Below, in pieces: positions 10,429 to 19,032 of a stretch of DNA of 64,000 nt. Position 1 is the first letter of the stretch. Each line of letters starts with the position of its first letter. The notes beneath the pieces were generated by a model that had not been told where the DNA came from, did not search any database, and was given only the letters and a program-made list of their open reading frames with translations. The translations under genes and the position numbers were made by a program. Source of the DNA: UBA2040 sp041751955 (GTDB taxonomy: Bacteria > Bacteroidota > Bacteroidia > Flavobacteriales_D > Crocinitomicaceae); NCBI GenBank assembly GCA_041751955.1, contig JBGSIB010000050.1, positions 1-64,000 of the forward strand, written 5' to 3'.

Positions 10429-11437
10429 TTTCCGAAGAATAATTTTTGGGTAATAATACCAAAGATAACAAACCTAATACAATCATCATTATCGTTTGAA
10501 AAACCCACATAAGCATCCCTAAAGCATTTCCAATTCCTTCCGCTGTATCTGCATTGCTGGATTTGAGGTAAAAGGCAATAACCAAACCCACTAGAAGAGG
10601 GTAGGATCCAATTCCACCGTTGGTAAAAGTTATACCTATGGAGCCTGCAATAAAACCAATGAGCATTCCTTTTATAGGAACAGAGGATGTTTCATCTAAT
10701 GCGAAAAAACAAACACCGAACATGAGCAAGTAACAAGACCAGATTATGAAAGTATGCAAGATATATCCACCTGGATTTTTAGATTTAAAAATAGAAAAGA
10801 CACCACCAAAAACACCTTTTATGAAGTTCTGAATTTTTTCTTTGAACGTAGGTAACTTGAGGTACATTACGAAACCTACAATTGCACCTGTTGCCATCAA
10901 GCCAAAAATCAGGTATTTCCATTGAAATCCTCCTTCATTTGCAGTTTTTCCTCCAAATTTAGTGATCATTTCTTGCCAGATTAAATCGAAGTCTTTTCCT
11001 CCAATTAATGTCGTGATGAAAAAAATAGACGCAAGCATCACTAAATCTACCGCTCTTTCCGCCACAATAGTTCCAAATGATTTTGAAAAAGGCACTTTAT
11101 CCGAACGATACAACATGACCGCTCGTGATGCTTCGCCAGCTCTGGGTATGGTGAAATTGATGAGATATCCTATTAACAAAGCGTGATATCTGTTTTTTAA
11201 AGGTGTGGAGTAACCCAAAGGCTCGAGTACATATTTCCAACGATGTGCCCGAGAAACAAGGGCAATCCAGCCAAAAACGAGAGAAAGGAAAATCCAAAAA
11301 TAGTTCGCTTCTTGAATAGCAGAATAGAATTGGTGTTTTGACTCTTCTGACATACTCAAGAAGAAAAAAGCAATCAAATATACGCCTAGTCCAAGGGGAA
11401 GTACAGTTTTTAAAAAAATGGATAGGCCTTTTTTCAT
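10400..11437 (-). CDS. Flippase-like integral membrane protein (LPG synthase TM / YbhN family)
   Basis: A 345-residue polytopic membrane protein with about eight hydrophobic segments. Family features include the RAHRWKYVLEPLGY region, the loop NFTIPRAGEASRAVMLYR and the conserved glycine-rich TFTNGGIGSYPLLVGL. The family (lysylphosphatidylglycerol synthase transmembrane region, UPF0104) is thought to flip lipid-linked substrates; the substrate here is unknown. Its ATG follows the panD stop with no gap (TAAATG), and rfaE2 overlaps its end, so the three are co-translated. The link with LPS heptose synthesis is suggestive but unproven. Confidence 0.88.
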   Translation of the reverse strand: MKKGLSIFLKTVLPLGLGVYLIAFFFLSMSEESKHQFYSAIQEANYFWIFLSLVFGWIALVSRAHRWKYVLEPLGYSTPLKNRYHALLIGYLINFTIPRAGEASRAVMLYRSDKVPFSKSFGTIVAERAVDLVMLASIFFITTLIGGKDFDLIWQEMITKFGGKTANEGGFQWKYLIFGLMATGAIVGFVMYLKLPTFKEKIQNFIKGVFGGVFSIFKSKNPGGYILHTFIIWSCYLLMFGVCFFALDETSSVPIKGMLIGFIAGSIGITFTNGGIGSYPLLVGLVIAFYLKSSNADTAEGIGNALGMLMWVFQTIMMIVLGLLSLVLLPKNYSSENVQTPADTQ

Positions 11438-11788
11438 TTATTTTAGCGTATTCGTTGTCTCATCTGGGAATACCAACCAAGGTTTGAAAGTTTTTGCATC
11501 TTCAAAATCCATGTAGCAGTATCCTATGATGATTACCAAGTCACCCATTTGAACGCGTCGAGATGCAGGACCATTCAAACAAATTGTGCCCGAGTTAGCT
11601 TCACCGGCAATCACATACGTTTCTATGCGTTCGCCATTGTTAATATTCACAATTTGAACGCGTTCACCTTCCAATAAATTGGCAGCCTCCATTAATACAC
11701 GGTCGATGGTAATACTCCCAACATAATTTAATTCCGCTTGGGTAACTTTGACGCGGTGTATTTTAGATTTTACAACTTGAATTTTCAT
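11438..11788 (-). CDS. panD: Aspartate 1-decarboxylase
   Basis: At 116 residues it matches the family size. The proenzyme self-cleaves between Gly24 and Ser25, and the motif YVGSITID is intact, so an active pyruvoyl group is expected. Other family features are KIHRVKVTQAEL at the N-terminus and GTICLNGPASRRVQMGD. It makes beta-alanine for pantothenate and CoA. The next upstream gene is panC, which uses this beta-alanine, and the flippase-like gene starts right after its stop codon. Confidence 0.96.
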   Translation of the reverse strand: MKIQVVKSKIHRVKVTQAELNYVGSITIDRVLMEAANLLEGERVQIVNINNGERIETYVIAGEANSGTICLNGPASRRVQMGDLVIIIGYCYMDFEDAKTFKPWLVFPDETTNTLK

Positions 11789-11845
11789 GCTTTATTTTTT
11801 GCGAGGCAAAGGTAATTTAATTTCAGAACACCTAAAAGGAAGATT

Positions 11846-12697
11846 TTAAATTGAAACGATTTCCATATTGTCTATTAGCCTGACTTTTCCACAATATGCT
11901 ACTATACATGCAGTGGCTCCTGGCACCCATAGTTTTGTTAATTTTTCGAAAGTAAGTGGGTGAACAATTTCTAGATATTCTAATTCAAGTTGGGATTTGG
12001 TAATAATGGACTTAGCTTTTTCTATGCATTCCATTGGGCTTTTCTCATCTGACCAAGTTTTAATCTGATTTAATACCTGCGAAATGATTTCGGCTATAGT
12101 TTTCTCTTCCTCTGTCAAAAGTAAATTTCTGCTGCTCATAGCCAATCCACTTTTTTCGCGTATGGTATCGCCTACTCGAATGATTACTGGAATTTTTAAA
12201 ACATCAACCATTCTCTTGATAACCGCTACTTGCTGGAAATCTTTTCTACCAAAATAACTACGATCAGGCTCTACAAGTTGGAATAATCGTTGTACGACTT
12301 TCACTACGCCATCAAAATGACCAGGTCTAAATTCGCCTTCTAAAGTTTCATCTAGAATTCCTAAATCAACTAATTGAGCCTCGTAATCATCAGAATAAAT
12401 ATCCTCGACAGAAGGAGCAAAAACAACATTACAATTAGCTTTTCCCAATAAAATCTCATCCTTGGCTAAATTCCTAGGATATTTCTTTAAATCTTCAGAG
12501 TTATTGAATTGTGCCGGATTAACGAAAATCGATACTATAGTGATGTCGTTTTCCAGGCTACTTTGCTCAACCAAAGAGATGTGACCTTGATGAAGTGCAC
12601 CCATAGTTGGCACAAAACCGATGGACTTATGGTGTCTTTTGCACCATTTGATGTATTCTTGAAGTTCCTCCTTTTTCTCTATTCGCCTCATTTTCAA
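11846..12697 (-). CDS. panC: Pantoate--beta-alanine ligase
   Basis: A 283-residue enzyme with the ATP-binding HIGH-type motif PTMGALHQGH (residues 30-39), the GHFDGVVKVVQRLFQLV region, YFGRKDFQQVAVI and the second signature KSGLAMSSRN. It condenses pantoate with beta-alanine in the last step of pantothenate synthesis. First gene of a leftward operon with panD 57 bases downstream. The start chosen, MKMRRIEKK, has an alternative ATG two codons in. Its promoter must lie in the ~100-base gap shared with the divergent GT5 gene. Confidence 0.96.
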   Translation of the reverse strand: MKMRRIEKKEELQEYIKWCKRHHKSIGFVPTMGALHQGHISLVEQSSLENDITIVSIFVNPAQFNNSEDLKKYPRNLAKDEILLGKANCNVVFAPSVEDIYSDDYEAQLVDLGILDETLEGEFRPGHFDGVVKVVQRLFQLVEPDRSYFGRKDFQQVAVIKRMVDVLKIPVIIRVGDTIREKSGLAMSSRNLLLTEEEKTIAEIISQVLNQIKTWSDEKSPMECIEKAKSIITKSQLELEYLEIVHPLTFEKLTKLWVPGATACIVAYCGKVRLIDNMEIVSI

Positions 12698-12738
12698 TTT
12701 GTAACGATTATGAAAGGGGGTAAATCTATGTTTTTTAA

Positions 12739-12769
12739 TTGATTATCCGATATTTTTTTTATATTTTTG
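12739..12769 (+). promoter_or_regulatory. Bacteroidota-type promoter for the GT5 gene
   Basis: TTG at 12739-12741, a 20-base spacer and TATTTTTG at 12762-12769 match the TTG / TAnnTTTG consensus of Bacteroidota sigma factors. The predicted start is about 20 bases before ATG 12798. Confidence 0.6.
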
Positions 12770-12797
12770 TAGCCTATAATGACAATCAACAGCCTTC

Positions 12798-13619
12798 ATG
12801 GATAAGAAAAGAATCCTTTTTGTTACGCAGGAGATTAACCCCTTCTCACCTAAATCAGAAATAGCCAACACTGCCCGACGTTTGCCACAAGCAACGCAAG
12901 AGGGAGGAAAGGAAATAAGAGTTTTTACTCCACGGTTTGGAAGTATAAACGAAAGACGACACCAATTACACGAAGTAATTCGTTTGTCTGGTATGAATCT
13001 TATCATTAACGATACTGATCATCCGCTTATTATCAAAGTAGCTAGTGTTTCTGCAGCGAGAATGCAAGTTTATTTTATCGACAATGATGAGTATTTCAAA
13101 AGAAAAAACACAGTCGTAGATGATAAAGGAAATGAGCACAAGGACAATGACGAACGTTCGATGTTCTTCTGTCGAGGTGTACTTGAGACAGTTAAAAAAT
13201 TAGGTTGGCAACCAGACGTGATTCATTGTCATGGATGGATGTCAGGTTTGATGTCACTTTACGTTAAGAAATTGTACAACAAGGACCCACATTTCATGAA
13301 TACAAAAGTGGTTTATAGTGTGTACAATGATTCATTTAACAAAGATTGGGATGCTAATTTTTCAGCAAAACTTAAATTTGATGGCTTTTCAGATGAAATC
13401 GTTGAAGAGTTAAAGGACACAAGTTTCTTAAACGTTTCACGGGTTATGATGAAATATGCAGACGGAATTAACGTTGCAAGTGAAGAGTTAGATCCGGCAT
13501 TACAAGCTATCGTTGATGACATGACCTGTTTGAAACAAGAATATGTGGCTGAGGAAAACCAAAATAAAGTTTTATCTGATTTTTTTGATAAAGTAATTGA
13601 AGAAGAAGTACTTATATAA
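12798..13619 (+). CDS. Glycogen/starch synthase-like GT5 N-terminal domain protein
   Basis: The 273 residues correspond only to the N-terminal (GT5) half of glycogen synthase. The start KRILFVTQEINPFSPKSEIA aligns with the ADP-glucose-binding region, but the canonical KTGGLADV is replaced by SPKSEIANTARRLP. It also has the GRVF-like VFTPRFGSINERRHQLHEV and PDVIHCHGWMSGL (DVIHxHDW in the family). The C-terminal GT-B domain is absent, as is standard for this Bacteroidota family, so synthase activity is doubtful. Position beside panC/panD and before DUF4270 and glmS is conserved in the phylum. Confidence 0.8.
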   Translation: MDKKRILFVTQEINPFSPKSEIANTARRLPQATQEGGKEIRVFTPRFGSINERRHQLHEVIRLSGMNLIINDTDHPLIIKVASVSAARMQVYFIDNDEYFKRKNTVVDDKGNEHKDNDERSMFFCRGVLETVKKLGWQPDVIHCHGWMSGLMSLYVKKLYNKDPHFMNTKVVYSVYNDSFNKDWDANFSAKLKFDGFSDEIVEELKDTSFLNVSRVMMKYADGINVASEELDPALQAIVDDMTCLKQEYVAEENQNKVLSDFFDKVIEEEVLI

Positions 13620-13623
13620 TTTA

Positions 13624-14964
13624 ATGATACATCGTTTTAAGCACGAGTGGCGGAAGGTTTTTATACTTTCCGCTACTTTTTTGTTAGCCATTTTTTTCAT
13701 TGTGGCTTGTAAGAAGAAAGACACATTGGTTGGTAATACTGGAATAGATGCAGCTGGTCTCTTAGCTGCGGGTGCTGTGGATACCTTTACATTGGAAACA
13801 TACAGCATATTGGATGATTCGATTAATACGAAAAATCCACTCTTGAATGTACTTGGTGAAATGAATGATCCGGTATTCGGAAAAATCAAATCTTCGTTTT
13901 ATACGCAATTGCGACTTGAGGCCAGCAACCCTGACTTTGGTGATCCAAATGATATCGTAATGGATTCTATGGTGTTGGCTATGCAGTTTAGCAATTATAC
14001 CGGTAAATTGACACCTCAAACTTTTGAAGTGTATGAGGTAGATGAAACGATTTCTAGCGAAGACACAGTTCAGTATTATGAATTTTCTAGTTTAAATACG
14101 AAAACCACAAATTTAGTAGCAGCTGGTCAAGGCACAATTACTCCAGAACCTATTGCAGATGCAATCGTAGATACAATATCTGTTCAACCACAAATGCGTA
14201 TTCCCTTGGATACGAACTTTGCTAAGATTCTGATTGTAGAAGCGGAAGGTCCAGGAACGAACTTCAGTAGCAACGATAATTTTTTGACGTATTTCAAGGG
14301 ACTATATATTACCACGAACAATGCGCCGCAAGCGTCGGGAACTGGTGGCGTTTTCTCATTTAATATGTTGAGTAGCGCGTCTAAAGTGACCATGTATTTT
14401 AGAAGATGGGAATTGGTAAATGGCGTAAATACCTTGGTGAAAAAAGAATACGACATGGTCATCAACGGAAGTTCAAATTCTTTTAATCGTGCAGAAATAT
14501 ATCGAACAGGTTCCAAAGTTGAGCAAGTTTTGAATAATCCAAGCAGTGGTTTGATTTCATTTTATGCTCAAGCATTTGGATTGAGAGCGGTGGTTAATAT
14601 TCCTGGATTAAGCAATTTACCGAAAACTGCCATCATTCACAAAGCGGTTTTGTACTTGCCTATTGAATATCAAACGGGTTCAATTTATTCAGCTGGTACA
14701 AATGTGGTTATGTTTGAAAAACAAACGGAGACAGGAAATCTAGCAAAAGAATGGTACAAACCAACGGTTAGTGATTTTACCAAAAGTGTTACACAAGATA
14801 TTGGTACTTTTGCACAGGAGGTGGTGTCTGGTCTAAAGGAAAATAAACCTATTTATGTTTCTCCTGACCGGCGCGCTACATCTGCGGATCGAATAATTTT
14901 CAACGGTCCAAATACGGTGAATAAAAAGAAACCGAAACTTTATATAATTTATACCGAATTTTAG
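13624..14964 (+). CDS. DUF4270 family lipoprotein
   Basis: A 446-residue exported lipoprotein: a hydrophobic signal (VFILSATFLLAIFFIVAC) with a lipobox cysteine near residue 27, followed by a KKKD stretch. The body, beta-rich with motifs LLNVLGEMNDPVFGKIKSSF and KAVLYLPIE, matches DUF4270, a family of unknown function common in Bacteroidota beside the GT5-like gene and glmS. The ATG at 13624 is only four bases past the GT5 stop; an upstream TTG at 13597 overlaps the GT5 gene and is less likely. glmS begins 4 bases after its stop, so the three genes form one transcription unit. Confidence 0.87.
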   Translation: MIHRFKHEWRKVFILSATFLLAIFFIVACKKKDTLVGNTGIDAAGLLAAGAVDTFTLETYSILDDSINTKNPLLNVLGEMNDPVFGKIKSSFYTQLRLEASNPDFGDPNDIVMDSMVLAMQFSNYTGKLTPQTFEVYEVDETISSEDTVQYYEFSSLNTKTTNLVAAGQGTITPEPIADAIVDTISVQPQMRIPLDTNFAKILIVEAEGPGTNFSSNDNFLTYFKGLYITTNNAPQASGTGGVFSFNMLSSASKVTMYFRRWELVNGVNTLVKKEYDMVINGSSNSFNRAEIYRTGSKVEQVLNNPSSGLISFYAQAFGLRAVVNIPGLSNLPKTAIIHKAVLYLPIEYQTGSIYSAGTNVVMFEKQTETGNLAKEWYKPTVSDFTKSVTQDIGTFAQEVVSGLKENKPIYVSPDRRATSADRIIFNGPNTVNKKKPKLYIIYTEF

Positions 14965-14968
14965 AATT

Positions 14969-16813
14969 ATGTGCGGAATAGTAGCTTATATTGGAAAAAA
15001 AGAGGCGTACCCGATTCTTATAAAAGGATTACAAAGATTGGAATACCGTGGTTACGATAGCGCTGGAGTGGCACTATTGTCGGATGGAGATTTGAATTTG
15101 TACAAGAAACAGGGAAAAGTTGCCAATCTGATTGAGTATGCTGAAGATAAAGACAGATCTGGAAGCATAGGTATTGCGCATACACGTTGGGCAACGCACG
15201 GTGAACCGAATGATAAAAATGCCCATCCTCATGTTTCAGAAAATGGTGATATTGCTATTATTCACAATGGAATCATTGAGAATTATGATGTTTTAAAAGA
15301 AGAATTAATTTCTCGTGGATATGTTTTTAGAAGTGAAACAGATACAGAGGTTTTGGTTCATTTAGTAGATGATATTCAGAAAAAAGAAGGTGTTTGGTTT
15401 GGTGAAGCATTACGTATTGCACTACTAAGTGTAACCGGTGCTTATGCTATTGTTGCTATTTCCAAAACAAAACCTGATACGATTGTTGCAGCGCGTAAAT
15501 CTTCGCCTTTAGTAGTAGGTATTGGTAAGGAAGGTGATTTCTATTTGGCTTCTGATGCAACTCCTATTGTGGAGTATACAAATCAGGTGGTGTATTTGAA
15601 CGATGAAGAAATTGCAGTTATAGATTTAAAAGACGGAATGAAACTTTGGAACATCCACGATGAGGAAAAAACACCGTATGTTCAGGAGTTAGAAATGCAA
15701 TTGGAAGCTCTTGAAAAAGGAGGTTACGATCATTTTATGTTGAAAGAAATTCACGAGCAACCGCGTTCTATTAACGATTGTTTCCGCGGGCGATTGAATG
15801 CCAAAGAAGGTTGGGTTTCTCTAGGAGGAATCAAAGATTATGAGCAAAAATTGGTCAATGCAAAACGTATTGTAATGGTCGCTTGTGGGACATCTTGGCA
15901 TGCTTGTCTGGTTGGAGAATATTTATTTGAGGATTTAGCACGCATCAATGTTGAGGTTGAATATGCATCTGAGTTCAGATACAGAAACCCAGTTATCAAT
16001 GAAGGTGATATCGTAATTGCGGTTTCTCAATCGGGTGAAACAGCTGATACACTTGCGGCACTTGAATTGGCGAAATCTAAAGGAGCGATTATATTGGGTA
16101 TTTGTAATGTGGTTGGTTCATCCATTTCGCGAATTACAGATGCTGGTTCTTATACACATGCTGGACCAGAAATTGGTGTTGCTTCTACAAAAGCATTTAC
16201 TGCGCAGGTAACGGTATTGACTTTAATGGCTTTATCTATTGCGCATAAAAAAGGAACTATCAATGAAAGCAAGTTCCGTTCGATGATCAATGAATTGGAA
16301 GCTATTCCTGACAAAGTGAGTAAGGTGCTTGAGAACAATGCGCACATCGAACAAATTGCTGCTGAATATAAAAATGCTGCAAATGCGTTGTACTTGGGAA
16401 GAGGAAGTTCTTTTCCCGTTGCTTTGGAAGGCGCTTTGAAATTGAAAGAAATTTCTTATATCCATGCAGAAGGTTATCCAGCTGCTGAAATGAAACATGG
16501 TCCAATTGCGTTGATTGATGAGAACATGCCTGTTTTTGTCGTGGCGACGCGAGGAACGTCTTACGAGAAAGTTGTTTCTAATATTCAGGAGGTAAAAGCT
16601 AGAAAAGGAAAAATCATTGCGATTGTGACCGAAGGTGATACGCAAGTGCGTGCTATGGCGGATCACGTGATTGAAATTCCGGATACAGACGAACATTTAG
16701 TTCCATTATTGGCGACGATTCCTTTTCAATTGCTTTCTTATCATATCGCTGTGATGCGTGAATGCAATGTGGATCAACCAAGAAACTTGGCGAAATCTGT
16801 TACTGTAGAATAA
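14969..16813 (+). CDS. glmS: Glutamine--fructose-6-phosphate aminotransferase (isomerizing)
   Basis: The 614 residues match the standard length. The N-terminal glutaminase begins MCGIVAYIG, with the nucleophilic Cys exposed after Met removal, and contains RLEYRGYDSAG and AHTRWATHGEP. Two SIS sugar-isomerase domains follow (CGTSWHA, SQSGETADT, YLGRGSSFP, EGALKLKEISYIHAEGYPAAEMKHGPIAL), and the C-terminus is RNLAKSVTVE. It makes glucosamine-6-phosphate for peptidoglycan and LPS. It is the last gene of the GT5-DUF4270-glmS unit. No glmS ribozyme-like leader is possible, with only 4 bases upstream. Confidence 0.98.
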   Translation: MCGIVAYIGKKEAYPILIKGLQRLEYRGYDSAGVALLSDGDLNLYKKQGKVANLIEYAEDKDRSGSIGIAHTRWATHGEPNDKNAHPHVSENGDIAIIHNGIIENYDVLKEELISRGYVFRSETDTEVLVHLVDDIQKKEGVWFGEALRIALLSVTGAYAIVAISKTKPDTIVAARKSSPLVVGIGKEGDFYLASDATPIVEYTNQVVYLNDEEIAVIDLKDGMKLWNIHDEEKTPYVQELEMQLEALEKGGYDHFMLKEIHEQPRSINDCFRGRLNAKEGWVSLGGIKDYEQKLVNAKRIVMVACGTSWHACLVGEYLFEDLARINVEVEYASEFRYRNPVINEGDIVIAVSQSGETADTLAALELAKSKGAIILGICNVVGSSISRITDAGSYTHAGPEIGVASTKAFTAQVTVLTLMALSIAHKKGTINESKFRSMINELEAIPDKVSKVLENNAHIEQIAAEYKNAANALYLGRGSSFPVALEGALKLKEISYIHAEGYPAAEMKHGPIALIDENMPVFVVATRGTSYEKVVSNIQEVKARKGKIIAIVTEGDTQVRAMADHVIEIPDTDEHLVPLLATIPFQLLSYHIAVMRECNVDQPRNLAKSVTVE

Positions 16814-16830
16814 ACTACAAAGGTATATTC

Positions 16831-16980
16831 CTGTTTAACGAAGCGAATTGCTGCATTGCCTTCTTTTGTTGAAAGTTGAAGGAAGTAAATACCTTTTTCG
16901 TAATTTTCCAAAATCATTTTCTTTTCATGGATGGATAGAAGTATTTCTGTCATTATAATTCTTCCTGATGCTATCATCAA
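16831..16980 (-). pseudogene. Remnant of a T9SS type A C-terminal sorting domain
   Basis: The minus-strand frame here encodes ENYEKGIYFLQLSTKEGN followed by AAIRFVKQ, which reads like the last half of a type A T9SS sorting domain (L-x-x-G-Y-f-l-x-l, then a final Phe-Val-Lys-Gln). There is no stop at the expected end; the frame runs on 18 codons into the glmS 3' end. No complete gene surrounds it, so it looks like the leftover tail of a deleted secreted protein. The call rests on motif resemblance only. Confidence 0.4.
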
Positions 16981-17184
16981 CTACATGAATTGAATTCTAT
17001 AACGGTGCATCACCATTTAAGGTGTATGAACGAATCAAACGATTATAGCTTTATTTGAGAACTGAGTTCTGATTTTATGTCATGTATGTTGCGAGCCATA
17101 TGCAATGAATTAAAAAAAAATCAAAATGTCAATTTGACGTAATCTCCTTGCAAAAGGGTTTGTTCACGATTAAACTAATTTTAT

Positions 17185-17226
17185 TTTCAATAAATATTGA
17201 AAGTTTAATAAATTTGATTATATTTG
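17185..17226 (+). promoter_or_regulatory. Promoter with palindromic operator in front of the GbsR-type regulator
   Basis: TTTCAAT-AAAT-ATTGAAA (17185-17202) is a perfect 7-bp inverted repeat with a 4-base spacer. Its right arm contains the TTG (17197-17199) of a promoter whose TATATTTG (17219-17226) lies 19 bases downstream, matching TTG-N19-TAnnTTTG. A protein bound to the palindrome would cover the -33 element. The same palindrome recurs at 17747, so autoregulation by the adjacent regulator is the simplest reading (inference). Confidence 0.7.
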
Positions 17227-17230
17227 TTCC

Positions 17231-17728
17231 ATGAAGTTAACAGAACAACAACAAAAATTCGTTCAAACCTGGGGTTCTTTGGGGAACAATTGGGGGATTA
17301 ACAAAACCATGGCACAGGTTCATGCTTTGTTGTTGATTTCTGACAAAGCCTTGAGCACCGAAGACATGATGGAAATGTTACAGATTTCTCGAGGAAATGC
17401 AAATATGAATGCTCGTGCGTTGGTCGAGTGGGGCTTGGTCAACAAAGAAATGGTGCCAGGAGATCGTCGCGATTTTTATGGAGCAAAAAAAGATATTTGG
17501 GTGATTGCAAGACAGATAACGAAAATGCGTCGTCAACGAGAAATTGAACCAATCATCAGTGCTTTGGTTGAATTGAAATCAGAAACACCCAATGACCAGC
17601 AGCACAAAGAAATGTTGAAACGAGTGGATGATATGCAAGACTTCACTATAAAAATCAATAAAATATTCGAGAAATTTGAAAAATCAGATGAAAATTGGTT
17701 CTATAAAGTCCTACTCAAAATGATGTAG
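17231..17728 (+). CDS. GbsR/MarR family transcriptional regulator
   Basis: A 165-residue winged-helix protein. The N-terminus QQKFVQTWGSLGNNWGINKTMAQVHALL and the recognition region MMEMLQISRGNANMNARALVEWGLV are typical of the GbsR branch of MarR regulators, with a helical dimerisation tail (about 100-165). It is followed after 46 bases by four co-oriented genes for small membrane proteins. The palindrome at 17185 overlaps its own promoter and a near-copy stands before the first membrane gene, so it probably represses itself and that operon. The effector is unknown; no osmoprotectant genes are nearby. Confidence 0.85.
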   Translation: MKLTEQQQKFVQTWGSLGNNWGINKTMAQVHALLLISDKALSTEDMMEMLQISRGNANMNARALVEWGLVNKEMVPGDRRDFYGAKKDIWVIARQITKMRRQREIEPIISALVELKSETPNDQQHKEMLKRVDDMQDFTIKINKIFEKFEKSDENWFYKVLLKMM

Positions 17729-17746
17729 TGTTTTTTTAATCCAAAG

Positions 17747-17764
17747 TTTCAATAATAATTGAAA
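17747..17764 (+). promoter_or_regulatory. Second copy of the palindromic operator, before the membrane protein operon
   Basis: TTTCAAT-AATA-ATTGAAA is the same inverted repeat as at 17185, and the match continues outward as GT[A/T]TAATAA. Over 25 bases the two sites differ at three positions. It ends 10 bases before ATG 17775. No TAnnTTTG box is visible downstream of it, so it may act as a roadblock on transcription coming from the regulator. Confidence 0.65.
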
Positions 17765-17774
17765 GTATAATAAC

Positions 17775-18143
17775 ATGAATAACTTGACAATATACGCCTA
17801 TAGCATTTACCTCTTCATTTGTTTGATGGTGACTTTCTTCATTGGTCGTGACTTGCACAGAAAAGGGTATTATTTGATTCTTGATTTATTTGAAAATGAG
17901 GAATTTACGACAACGGTCAACAATATTTTACTCGTTCTTTATTATCTAGTGAACATGGGATATGTCACGGTAACCTTGCTTCAAATCGGAGAGGTTATTG
18001 ACATCGTTCAACTTCTCGAACATTTGTCCTTGCGTATTGGATTGATTCTTTTTCTCCTTGGCTCTTTACATTTCAATAATATCATCATGCTTCAACTTTT
18101 GAGCAAGAAGAAGCACAAAATCATTCAATTTTTTAATCATTAA
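17775..18143 (+). CDS. Small membrane protein of unknown function (operon gene 1)
   Basis: A 122-residue protein with three likely transmembrane segments (about 5-23, 50-70 and 85-108). It shares a pattern with the next gene: Y-x-IYL start, LTF/VTFF, a short amphipathic stretch containing L-x-x-F-x-x-E/R-E, and a last helix ending F-N-x-x-M-L followed by Lys/His. The two are therefore probably paralogues from a tandem duplication. No known family is recognised. The gene follows an operator-like palindrome and is probably controlled by the upstream GbsR-type regulator. Confidence 0.75.
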   Translation: MNNLTIYAYSIYLFICLMVTFFIGRDLHRKGYYLILDLFENEEFTTTVNNILLVLYYLVNMGYVTVTLLQIGEVIDIVQLLEHLSLRIGLILFLLGSLHFNNIIMLQLLSKKKHKIIQFFNH

Positions 18144-18155
18144 ATATCAGAAATC

Positions 18156-18584
18156 ATGAACACTTTAGTCTTAATTACCTATTGTATCTATCTACCCATC
18201 GCATTCTTTTTGACTTTTTGGGTAGCCAAAGTCTTCTTTAAAAACGCTTACGCATTTATGCTAGAAATTTTCCATAAACGCGAGGATTTGGCAAAAAGCA
18301 CGAATCATTTGTATGAAGTTGGCTTTTATCTCATAACACTTGGATTCGCCCTAGGTTTCATGCGTATGCGTTACGTTGCGGCGGACTTTGACAAACAAGC
18401 TGTGTTTGAAGTACTCAGTCAAAAAGTAGGTTACTTGGCCATTTTCTTGGGCGCGATGGTCTTCTTTAACTTGTACATGTTGTTCCGTGGCAAACACAAA
18501 AGCAACGAAAACAGAAGAGAAAGAGAATGGTTGCGTCAGAATAGAATGAACGATGTTCCGACGACAGATCAACCAGAAGTTTAA
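18156..18584 (+). CDS. Small membrane protein of unknown function (operon gene 2, paralogue of gene 1)
   Basis: A 142-residue protein with three predicted transmembrane segments and a strongly charged C-terminal tail (SNENRREREWLRQNR). Helix spacing and motifs (YCIYLPIAFFLTF, YEVGFYLITLGFALG, GYLAIFLGAMVFFNLYMLF) parallel the previous protein, which supports paralogy. It begins 12 bases after that gene. Function unknown. Confidence 0.75.
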   Translation: MNTLVLITYCIYLPIAFFLTFWVAKVFFKNAYAFMLEIFHKREDLAKSTNHLYEVGFYLITLGFALGFMRMRYVAADFDKQAVFEVLSQKVGYLAIFLGAMVFFNLYMLFRGKHKSNENRREREWLRQNRMNDVPTTDQPEV

Positions 18585-18600
18585 TTAAAAAACAGAAATC

Positions 18601-19032
18601 ATGTACAAATGGAATCGCGTAATACAGACAATTTTTATAGGAATCTATCTTTTTATTCTCCTTGCCAGTTTTGCCCAAGGGGATGGAATGTCCGGCAGTT
18701 GGATGATACTCACCATGCTTTGGCTATTTCCAATTGGTGTCACGCAGTTTTTGGGTTCAATTATCGACGTCGCTGAAAAAGGAAAAGACGGACTGTTGTA
18801 TCATCATCTCATTTTCGCTCTACTCAGTCTTATTACTTTGTTTCTGAGCTATATATTTTACAAATTTGGCATCACTTTTCTCGGAGATATATTAGTTTTT
18901 CTGGGTTTTTCGGGAGCAGGAATAATGCTGTTTTATTATTGGTATCTCGTTTTCTTCGGCTACAAAACACAGAAACGGGAAATGGAAATTATTCAAAAGT
19001 TAAGAAAAGAAACTAAAAATTTGAAATCATGA
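18601..19032 (+). CDS. Four-helix membrane protein of unknown function (operon gene 3)
   Basis: A 143-residue protein with four likely transmembrane segments (about 9-26, 33-52, 65-85 and 93-117) and a basic C-terminal tail (KTQKREMEIIQKLRKETK). Not obviously homologous to genes 1 and 2. It lies 16 bases after gene 2 and its last four bases (ATGA) overlap the next start, a sign of translational coupling. No family recognised. Confidence 0.72.
   Translation: MYKWNRVIQTIFIGIYLFILLASFAQGDGMSGSWMILTMLWLFPIGVTQFLGSIIDVAEKGKDGLLYHHLIFALLSLITLFLSYIFYKFGITFLGDILVFLGFSGAGIMLFYYWYLVFFGYKTQKREMEIIQKLRKETKNLKS

Larger units (their letters stand above)
16814..17230. other. Intergenic region between glmS and the GbsR-type regulator
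   Basis: These 417 bases hold the sorting-domain remnant and, at the right end, the promoter/operator of the regulator. Between about 16,981 and 17,184 the DNA is AT-rich with no convincing gene, RNA or repeat. Confidence 0.6.

Noticed and set aside
12743..13006. Minus-strand frame of 87 codons opposite the GT5 gene start
   Set aside because: Overlaps a well-supported gene and its promoter, with no family features.
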